Assembly: GCA_907163375.1 (NCBI GenBank)
Contig: CAJQUW010007294.1
Coordinates: 248,001 to 312,000, forward strand
DNA: 64,000 bases
DNA from: Prostheceraeus crozeri
Lineage: Eukaryota; Platyhelminthes; Polycladida; Euryleptidae
Reading direction: 5' to 3'
Shown here: one piece after another, positions 56,264 to 64,000 of the stretch
How the letters are laid out: the number at the start of each line of letters is the position of its first letter
How positions within the stretch are numbered: the stretch's first letter is position 1
The notes under the pieces: generated by a model
What the model saw: only the letters and a program-made list of their open reading frames with translations
What the model was told of the DNA's origin: nothing
The model's database searches: none
Translations under genes and position numbers: made by a program

Positions 56264-56578
56264 GCTTGTACTTGAAACAAGATAGAGACTTCTCACTCAA
56301 ATTTGGATTCACTATATGGAGCAGTTCAACTTGTACGCCTCAAATACAGAATTCGTAGACAAACAGTTTCACACTTATTTGCGTCTTCAAAGACAGAGTG
56401 AAATGAAACGGATGTCACTTTTGGTCTTATATACTTTCATTTCTCTTTCATTCCATTGGTTGTTCTTCTGATTGGTTGCTTGTTGATACTTATGAATTAG
56501 AAAACATTTTCAATAGTTATTATTCACAGTCAACATGACAAGGCCCTCCTGACAACATCAAACACAAATTTCTTTCTC

Positions 56579-56946
56579 ATGCTTCAACACCAAAGGCGTT
56601 CGTTACACCAAACGCTCAGAAAGGCGAAGGGTGGAGAAGGTTGTACCAACTGGACATTATTCAGGAAGTTATCAATTACCAGGGCGGATGAGGAAGAGGA
56701 GAGTGTATGTGAGAAGAGCGTGTCCCGACGTAACAAAAGGCGTGAGGTGGAAGTAGCGCCAGTACGATACTGACGATGTGATGGAGATCACCAGCACGAA
56801 CTTCCTCCACCAATTATGGGAGTGGTACACCCCTCACTCCCAGCCACGACCTATGGCAGAGTGGAAGTATATTGATAAAGTGAGGCTCGCAGTGGAAGAA
56901 CGAGTAAAGACTGAACTGTGTTTTGTCTATCTATGTGAAGAGCCCT
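56579..56946 (+). pseudogene. Small basic unknown frames
   Basis: In shifted frames this stretch has an Arg/Lys-rich part (QLPGRMRKRRVYVRRA at about 56670-56730) and then EITSTNFLHQLWEWYTPHSQ and WKYIDKVRLAVEERVK (about 56780-56915). The composition is that of a small virion or DNA-binding protein, but no family is recognised. AATAAA follows at 56996. Confidence 0.35.
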
Positions 56947-57050
56947 GACTCTGGGACGATTATTGACGATTGAAGACTTTGAAATACATGCCATAATAAA
57001 TTTTTATTTCGTATTATCATTGCTTTCATACTGACGTACTTGAATGGGGC

Positions 57051-57180
57051 TTCAGTGGATGATTTAACATGTATACATTTTCATTGGAAATGTAGCACTT
57101 AGTATAACGTGTAAATCTTAAACATTTCTTTTGGTCGTTGATGATAGTTGATAATGTGTCAAATAAAATTAAGATAGCTG
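57051..57180 (+). repeat. Partial copy of the 206-bp tandem repeat
   Basis: From tcagtggatgatttaaca to aattaagatagct this matches the second half of the units at 58380-58870, with several single-base indels. The following half-unit is reached only after 1.2 kb of low-complexity sequence. Confidence 0.85.
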
Positions 57181-58379
57181 TGGAGGGGGGTGTGTGGGTG
57201 GGGGGGGGGGTGGGAGGTAGGTTGGGGGTAGGGTAAGGGTGTGTGGGGGGGTTAGGGGGGGGTGGGTGGTGGGTGGTGTGGGTGTCGTGAGGGGTTGTTG
57301 GAGGAGGGGGGGGGTTGTTTTGGGTATTGGGGGAACATGCACGTGAGGGGTGTGGGGGTTGTGGGGGTGGGAGGTGAGGTGGGTGGGGGGGGTGGTGGTG
57401 AGGTGGTGTCGGGTGTGGGGGGTGGGAGTCGGGGGGGGATCGTGGGGGGGGAGTTGTCTGGGTTGGGGGACGAGGGGTTGGGTGTGGGTATGGGGTGGGG
57501 GGGGGTGGTTTAGTGGCGGGGGGTGGGTTGGATGGGTGGGTGGGTGGCGTGTAGGGGGACGTGGGGGGGGGAGGCGGGGGTGGTCTGGAGTGGGGTAGGG
57601 GTGTGTGGGGTTGTGTGGGGTGGTGTTGTGTTGGGGTAATTTGGGGGGATGGTTGGGTTGGTAGGTGTCGGGGGGGTGGGGAAGGGGGAGGTGTGGGGTG
57701 GGGGTTGGGTTGTATTGTGTGTAGGGGGTGGTGGGGGTGAGGGGTTGGTGGGGGATGGGAGTTGGGGGGTTAGTGGGTGGGGTTGTTTTGTGTTGGGGGG
57801 TTTGTGGGTGGGGTCGTTTTTGGGTGGAGGTTGAGTGGCGGTTTTGTGTTTGGTAGGGGTTGGGGTTGGTGAGGTGTATGGGGGTTGTGCGGGTGTTGAA
57901 TGGAACTGTGGATGTAGATGGTTAGGGGTGGTCGTTATGGTTTGATTTTAGTTGTAGTTTTTGTTTTTTTTTTTATTACTTGATACTTGTTAGTTTTTTA
58001 ATTTAGATTGTAGTTGTTATGCTTTTGTTTTTTTTATTTTGATTTTTAATGTTTTTTGTTTTAGATTATTTATTTTTTATGTTTACATATTTTTTGTATT
58101 TTTTTACTATTAATTATATGTTTTGTATTATGATAATATGCCTTAGTGTGTAGTGTGATTTCTTTATTTTAATTCTGTATGTTTATTATTTTTGTTTTAT
58201 ACTTTTTGTAGTTACTGTTTATTTTGTTGTTTTTTCTTTTTGTTTTTTACTTTTTATATTATAATTAGTATGTTTGCTTTTTTTTTTATAGTATTTTTTT
58301 TACGTTTGTATTAATAGGAGGGTTGGTGTCGTTATGGTTAATTACTTATTTGTATTACTTATTTTTTTTTTTTTTTAGT
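57181..58379. repeat. Low-complexity block 3 (G/T-rich, then T-rich)
   Basis: About 0.75 kb of G/T-only sequence with long G runs is followed by about 0.43 kb of T-rich sequence with scattered A and G. It separates the two halves of one tandem-repeat unit cleanly: aagatagct on the left, tacacttctgata on the right, which are adjacent in the intact units. Frames at 57262-57834 are compositional artefacts. Confidence 0.92.
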
Positions 58380-58870
58380 TACACTTCTGATACAGGAATA
58401 GCAATCGACTGCGATCCATGTGTAAAGAGCTTGTTAGACTACGGATGGGGTTAAGTGGATGATTTAACCATGTATACATTTTCATTTGGAAATAGTAGCA
58501 CGCTTAGTCTAACTTGTAAATCTTAAAACATTTCATATGGACGATGATGATAGATGAAATAGTGTCAAATAAAATTAAGATAGCTTACACTTCTGATACA
58601 GGGATAGCAATCGACTGCGATCCATGTGTAAAGAGCTTGTTAGACTACGGATGGGGTTAAGTGGATGATTTAACCATGTATACATTTTCATTTGGAAATA
58701 GTAGCACGCTTAGTCTAACTTGTAAATCTTAAAACATTTCATATGGACGATGATGATAGATGAAATAGTATCAAATAAAATTAAGATAGCTTACACTTCT
58801 GATACAGGGATAGCAATCGACTGCGATCCATGTGTAAAGAGCTTGTTAGACTACGGAAGAGAGAAGTGTG
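58380..58870 (+). repeat. 206-bp tandem repeat, two full units plus part
   Basis: Units start at 58380, 58586 and 58792 with tacacttctgatacagg. Each contains a short open stretch (ATG ATG ATA GAT GAA and on). The last unit runs into a frame (58750-59085) that reads through to EKCVMLRVARECPP and beyond. The repeat may have arisen by duplication of the 5' end of a small gene; that gene is not recognised. Confidence 0.85.
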
Positions 58871-58999
58871 TTATGTTGCGTGTGGCGCGTGAGTGTCCTC
58901 CCATTTCATTCCATTCATTATTTTTCTTCCCCTCTGCATTCCATATCGAGGATATGTGGCGGGCTTGGGACCGCTTTAGCTGCATTAGAAGGTTGGCCC

Positions 59000-60190
59000 T
59001 TAAAAGAGCCCATGGGTCGTTCTCCGTCCACCGACACTCCTCTCACTTCTGCAAAAACTCTGAAAGAAAAAGAATAGGAGATTAGATGAGCTACAAAAAT
59101 GATCATGTTGAGGAAGCTTACTGGGAACTTTCTTCCGAACTTTTCGGACGACGAAGTCTTCAAGCTGGCCGGTAACGTCCATACTCATGTGGAGACATCG
59201 GACTCCGTCGCCCTCATAACACTGCTGTGTTACGTTGGGATCATCCGTGATGGTTGGGGCGTCGCACACATTGTTCTCAAAGAGGGGAAGATGGACTTCA
59301 TACACTCTCCTTTTTCGACACTTCAAACGCTCATGCAGTCGCTCCACTTCACCCGTCAACCTCTTATTAATAACCTTCACCTCCTCCGTCTCCTTCACCA
59401 CGCTTCGCATCCGCTCTATCTCTTCATCCTTCCTCGACACACTCGCCTGCAAACTCTCCACCAAACCTGCCTTCCTCATCAACTCGCTACTTTCCGCCAT
59501 CCATTCCTTCTCCTTCTTTCTCAAGCTCTCCAACTCTTCCCTTGTTGCCCTATACCCCTCAAACCTTCACCTTCAGCTCTTCATTCTCCTTCAAAACTTT
59601 TCTATTATTACTTTCCAAAGCCATCACACGATCCTTCATTCTCACAAATACCTCCGTGTCATACGCCTCTTGCTGCCGTGGCGATGACGCTGCCATCGGC
59701 TTAGCCACTTCCTCCCCCTCCCACTCTTCCTTCAAATCCGCTATGTCCCCAAACAAATCTTCCATCACCGCATCCAAATCAACATCATCCTTCTTCTTCA
59801 TATTCGCTCTCAACTCAACTTCCTCATTCGAACTCCCATCACTCGAACTCCCCTCACTCGCATTCCTCACCACTTTCTCCCCAATCACGTCCTGTATCGC
59901 TGCCACCGCCTTTGTCACCTCTTCCCTCTCCAACAACTCTCCCTCAAACCATGCCTTGAACCCTTCTCTCCGATGTTCCCACTCTCACACTGCAAATGCG
60001 CCTTCATAAATTCCTTCTCATCCCCCATCACACATTTCCGACAAGACACACACAACCTCAACATCACTTTCCTCTCATGGCCCATCGTCCCCTCTTTTTC
60101 TTTTAAATGTTTCTTGAGTTCGCTACCTCTAGCAATCTTGCCACAACTGCACTTGCCCACTAGCATCTTGGCGTTACTCGCTTTCGTCAT
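59000..60190 (-). pseudogene. Right-end coiled-coil gene with N-terminal zinc-binding-like region, frameshifted
   Basis: The first coding ATG is at 60190 (minus strand), reached after a 5'-UTR intron. The N-terminus has Cys/His pairs: KCSCGKIARGSELKKH, then LCVSCRKCV and KAHLQCESG, compatible with two small zinc fingers. After a shift near 59975 comes an acidic, serine-rich linker and a long coiled coil (59936-59559: FVRMKDRVMALESNNRKVLKE). After another shift near 59550 it continues (59533-59200: LQASVSRKDEEIERM, VERLHERLKCRKRR). No known family. A DNA-binding scaffold or regulator is possible. Confidence 0.6.
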
Positions 60191-60197
60191 GATAATT

Positions 60198-60820
60198 CTG
60201 TAAAGATAGAGTAAAATTTGATAGCAAGTGTTTATAGGATACTACTTGCTGATATGCATTGAAAGACTAAGTCACCAAACATTTGATAGCAAGTCAGCAA
60301 CCGTTTGGGTGTTAAGCTCTTGAATCCGTTACAGGCATTACTCAGAGGGGATCTTATCCCAGCTCCAAGGCCTCGACCCACAAATCCAACCTCGATCGGA
60401 CAGAGCGTGCGTCATATCACTGTGTTGGTATCCGGGCCCCAGTTTTGACATGAAAACCGGTGGAGTTATTTACAAGAGGAAACGACCCAAGTCACAGAGA
60501 CTCATAAACGACTGCTTTTTATTCAAAAACTTTAATTATTATCATTAAATATGAATTTAAATTTTTCAGTATTTTAGTACTACTCATAAAACGTTTATAA
60601 GTAGTCTGTCACCTTCAGCATAGCAAACGCTGTCGAATGTTTTTTGAATCAAGTCTAAAGGACTTGTAGAAGCAAAGTTATAGCCGTTTGAAGATTTCGG
60701 CCTACTATCATCAAATGGTCAGTCATGCTATACTGACTAACCTATAAGTCTGACACCTTAGCTGATATCAGCAATGTAAAGTCAGAAGTCCGATATCGGA
60801 CCTCAAGAGAAACGACTTAC
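60198..60820 (-). other. 5'-UTR intron of the right-end gene
   Basis: On the minus strand the donor CTACAG/gtaagtcg (60820-60813) and the acceptor ctttacag (60199-60198), followed seven bases later by the ATG, define a 623-bp intron. No other gene was seen in it. Confidence 0.55.
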
Positions 60821-60867
60821 CTGTAGTCAGTTTCTCAACTTAGTGAAATTCCTCTCTCGATCCCGTT

Positions 60868-60875
60868 CTTATATA
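60868..60875 (-). promoter_or_regulatory. TATA box of the right-end transcript
   Basis: TATATAAG on the minus strand lies about 47 bp before the donor of the 5'-UTR exon and just inside the right inverted repeat. It mirrors the TATAAATA of the left end. Confidence 0.6.
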
Positions 60876-61082
60876 CCCTGTGAATATGCAATCGATAAGA
60901 GGGGGGGGGGACGTCAGTGAAATTTCAAAATTTGATGAAAAATGTTTTGGTGACGGTCCCAGGTCGAAATTCCACACTTTGGAAAATTTTCAAATTTTTA
61001 CCATACAAAGCCACTCTGACACTTAGGATTTTTTCAGGTGAGCGAGCTCCGACCTAAAATCTTGTAACCGCTCTAACTTTTG

Positions 61083-62272
61083 AACGAAGACAGATAGGAA
61101 CAAGCCGATTGTTTCACTGAATTTGTCTCACTCTTAGCTTTCAAACGAGCTATCGCACGACAAAATCCGTCCACTGGAAGCCAAAATCGAAGCAAGCTGT
61201 CCAGAGGGGGGGGACGTCAGCCGAAAATTTTTTCTCTCCGATTTCGCTGGAAACATCCTTCCTAACCCAAAATTTCACGTAGATTCCGAATCTGGCCTCC
61301 GTTTTCTCATCCGATGCTTCGTTTGGGCGCTACACACCAAAACGTCCCAAATTCTAACTCTGTCGTTTTTTCGAAAAATGTTGAAAAATTTTTCTCGCCG
61401 ATTGCCTTGAAACTCACTATACAGATAAAGAATTTCACGCTGATTCCAAATCTGAAATCCGTTTTCCAATCCGATGCTTCGTTTTGAAGCTAGAGCCCAA
61501 AACGTCCCAAATTCTAACTCTGTCGTTTTTCACCAATGTCCCAAAATCTTAAATGGCGTCTCACATCTAAACGAAGACAGATAGGAACAAGCCGATTCTT
61601 TCACTGAATTTGTCTCACTCTTAGCTTTCAAACGAGCTATCGCACGACAAAATCCGTCCACTGGAAGCCAAAATCGAAGCAAGCTGTCCAGAGGGGGGGG
61701 GGACGTCAGCCGAAAATTTTTTCTCTCCGATTTCGCTGGAAACATCCTTCCTAACCCAAAATTTCACGTAGATTCCGAATCTGGCCTCCGTTTTCTCATC
61801 CGATGCTTCGTTTGGGCGCTACACACCAAAACGTCCCAAATTCTAACTCTGTTAAAATTTTGAAGAAAAATTTTTTCTCGCCAATTGCCTTGAAACTCAC
61901 CCTACCGATGCAGAATTTTACGCTGAATCCGAATCTGGCAGCCATTTCACCATCCACGACAACCTAGACGGTCGCCCACGTCAACCTAGACGGTCGCCCA
62001 CGTCAACCTAGGCGGTCGGCCACGTCAACCTAGGCGGTCGGTCACGTTAACCCATACGAGACCAACACATCCGAGTCTCACACTCTGTCGTTGCAGAGGG
62101 GGGGGGAGTCAGCGAACATGTTGTGAACCCACCTGGCCGGCACACCACGACAGACTCTGTCGTTCCAGAGGGGGGGGGACTCAGACCCGAAGCACCACGG
62201 CGGCCGACCACGACACTCTGCCGTTCCAGAGGGGGGGGGCGCCGGTCGAGTGTTTGTCACTTGCTTACTACT
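61083..62272 (-). repeat. Polinton right terminal inverted repeat
   Basis: Inverted partner of 36512-37691, about 1.19 kb, near-identical. It carries the same G/C-run motifs, the same 24-bp tandem repeat (61955-62050) and the same internal duplication. It ends GCTTACTACT. Confidence 0.93.
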
Positions 62273-62278
62273 ATTGCT
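62273..62278. repeat. Polinton target-site duplication, right copy (ATTGCT)
   Basis: Identical to 36506-36511. Confidence 0.93.
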
Positions 62279-62420
62279 TCACCATTTGACATTTCCGCCT
62301 TCAGTCTACCACTCCTTCTATATGACTGACTTACTAAATACCTTGCATATTTTTTTTTCTTCATCAATTGTAATCCGTCATGCGTTTGTCATATCGGAAT
62401 AAAACTTATTATTATTAATA
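62279..62420 (+). pseudogene. LINE 3' end, right part, split by the Polinton
   Basis: The frame of the LINE C-terminus continues here (SPFDISAFSLPLLLYD) to a TGA near 62325. An AATAAA near 62398 and an ATT-rich tail (attattattaata) follow, which is the usual end of this kind of LINE. Confidence 0.8.
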
Positions 62421-62924
62421 GACACAAGACGTAGCGAATTTGAATTTGAAGCCTTGTTAGCAAATGAATGAATGACAAAACTCCTAAGTTAAATAAAACC
62501 CCAGCCAGGTCAGTGAATCTCTTTTTATTGTTTTGGATCGTTATCCTCCAATTGTGCTCCTGTTAATAACGGTTGTCATCCTATGAACATATTATTCTTT
62601 CATCAGTGTGACGATTTTTACAGCTTATCTTTATCAAATGATGCGTCTTCTGTAAAATATGCAAGGTATTTTTCTGAAGAGTCAGGGTGTATAACGACAG
62701 GAAAACCGGGAAAAACCTGGAAAAGTCAAGGAAAAATAGTTTGACTGGAAAAGTCAGGGGAAAGTCAGGGAAATCTGCATTTCGACCTGGAAATTTCCAG
62801 GTTTGATTGTAAGCGTGGAATAAAGCTGACTTTTTTCTTCTTGGTGGATTTTCGTCAATGAAATTGTCGAAAATGAAAATCGTTGCTACTCATAAAGCAA
62901 ATATTTATATTTGCTCTTTTTCAG
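62421..62924. other. Unassigned; contains a GGAAAAGTCAGGGAAA-type repeat
   Basis: At about 62697-62800 the sequence is built of variants of CCTGGAAAAGTCAGGG and its relatives. Such motifs occur in dispersed repeats of many animal genomes. No borders or gene were found. Confidence 0.4.
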
Positions 62925-63055
62925 ACATCGAAGGTATTCTTGAAGCCTGGGAAGAAAAAATCCATTCAAGATCATACATGGACTTTCGAAATGAATTCGT
63001 CCTGAAATTTGACACTGATTCAAATTTGACCGCTATCGCACACAATCGGTTATAG
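62925..63055 (+). CDS. Possible terminal exon (weak)
   Basis: A good acceptor (tttgctctttttcag, AG 62923-62924) opens an in-phase frame of 43 codons to TAG, with protein-like content (ILEAWEEKIHSRSYMDF). Entry in phase 1 would suit the Ig gene donor at 34422, but the residues are not Ig-like and there is no membrane segment. It may belong to another gene or be chance. Confidence 0.2.
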
Positions 63056-64000
63056 CACGTACAGCTACGGATATGGTTTGTACATGAACTACATGTACAT
63101 TTTATTAATCTAGGCTGATAGATGCAGTTGGGAATATCATTTTACACTGCAATGTTGTCGCAGTGATGTTTCAAAATATATGTATGGCAAAATTTTTACT
63201 GGATTACTAAGATTCAACATTCCCTTCTCTCGTCTTTGTTGTGTTTCATTCTACAATATTTTTTCCATTTCTACTTTTATATTTGGTTTGATGCGTCATA
63301 AACACACACTTTGAAGGTTTTCTACTGTGATGTTCTTATAATACGTCCTTACATTAAATTCTTTTTCGATTAAATCATTTTTTTATTATCACATGTACCT
63401 ACGATGCCTTCAGCACTACATACTCAATGTACGTGTATAAGCCTACCGATCACACGTTTTACTAGGGATGGAAAAAGTAAGTTCTCATTCCATTTTGTGC
63501 AATTTAGCCTAGTTTCTTTAGCAACATTGATTAAAATTTTACTTAGTTTGTTCAATATTGTTCAATGTGAGTGCATAAACTTCTAGATTACAGATACTTT
63601 TACATAGGCCTACCCAATGATAAGTCGGTAGGCCTACCTTGGTCTGATTTTCACGAAGAATGCGGACTACCAGTAGGCTCTACTAATATTTCAAGTATTT
63701 TATCACATCCGGTATTATTTTTTTGAGATACATGTGACTCATTTATGTTTGTAACCTACATGTACATAGAGTTAACATACATGTAGGCCTATTCCCTTAG
63801 TGCTTCGTGACAAAAATAAGTAAACTACCTTCCATTGGAAACACATTGTAAACTGTTCAATTTTGCATTTCAATTATATCGATTGCTCGATATACTTGGT
63901 CAACTCTAATGACAAATATCGAAAGCTTGAATGCACATCTAGTAGGCCTACTTACTATCTCAACATTTGACAGTGGATCGTGGAGCATAATTTAAGCTAG
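63056..64000. other. Unassigned AT-rich sequence with TAGGCCTAC palindromes
   Basis: Several copies of TAGGCCTAC or close forms lie at about 63605-63640, 63784 and 63942. No gene or repeat border was seen to the end of the window. Confidence 0.45.

Larger units (their letters stand above)
36512..62272. mobile_element. Polinton/Maverick DNA transposon, 25.8 kb, complete with both ends
   Basis: The element has inverted repeats of about 1.18 kb. Its termini are AGTAGTAAGC at the left and GCTTACTACT at the right. A perfect 6-bp duplication flanks it. The hallmark gene set is present: protein-primed DNA polymerase B, chromodomain integrase, packaging ATPase, adenain-type protease and a jelly-roll capsid protein. 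Plus-strand genes fill 37.9-46.3 kb. Minus-strand TBP-like genes follow, then a plus-strand structural gene, the minus-strand polymerase, plus-strand small frames and a minus-strand gene at the right end. Most long genes have frameshifts, and four low-complexity blocks interrupt the interior. Polintons are thought to be able to form virions; nothing here proves it for this copy. Confidence 0.96.

Noticed and set aside
57262..57834. Glycine/valine/tryptophan-rich frames
   Set aside because: Compositional artefact of G/T-only sequence in block 3.
36512..62272. Calling this an integrated virus rather than a transposon
   Set aside because: Termini, 6-bp duplication and gene set fit Polinton/Maverick; virion formation cannot be judged from this copy.
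62697..62800. GGAAAAGTCAGGGAAA-type sequence as an independent transposon
   Set aside because: No inverted ends or target duplication could be found; left as an unassigned repeat.

Overview
The window is nuclear DNA of a metazoan, most likely an aquatic invertebrate. It has spliceosomal introns with GT/AG borders, immunoglobulin-domain exons, several non-LTR retrotransposon families, DNA transposons of four classes, tRNA-derived repeats and a complete Polinton/Maverick. The species cannot be named from the sequence. I made all domain calls by eye, with no database search.

Left third (1-36511): transposon-rich host DNA. Four exons on the + strand (6735-7069, 13135-13324, 13382-13552, 34164-34421) join in phase and encode three consecutive Ig-like domains. 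Their introns hold an L2-like LINE interrupted by a (TA)n tract, two LINEs lying head to head (15314-18755 minus and 18943-21560 plus), a Harbinger-type MITE with TAA target duplications, more LINE remnants, and a 5.8-kb piggyBac element with TTAA borders. The piggyBac carries a nested hAT-type MITE with a perfect 8-bp target duplication. A Tc1/mariner element with an intact DD34E transposase lies at 2569-4120, outside the known exons.

Centre and right (36512-62272): a 25.8-kb Polinton. It has about 1.18-kb terminal inverted repeats, AGT...ACT termini and a perfect 6-bp target duplication (ATTGCT). It is inserted in the C-terminal codons of a LINE, whose frame resumes on the far side. Recognisable genes are a packaging ATPase, a chromodomain integrase, an adenain-type protease, the F54H12.2-type capsid protein, small basic core proteins, a second structural protein and a broken protein-primed DNA polymerase B. 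Less usual cargo is a TATA-binding-protein-like gene, a free DEDDh-like exonuclease, two RING-like genes and a right-end coiled-coil gene. Both end genes have an inward-facing TATA box and a first intron. Two left-end acceptors can both splice in frame to a single ATG micro-exon.

The capsid and replication genes would be expected to work as one virus-like unit: copying by POLB, insertion by the integrase, virion assembly from capsid, core, protease and ATPase. Most of these frames carry indels, and four low-complexity G/T or T-rich blocks interrupt otherwise continuous sequence. The inverted repeats are nearly identical, so either the internal sequence contains many read or assembly errors or decay has been concentrated in the interior. 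Resequencing would be needed to tell these apart.
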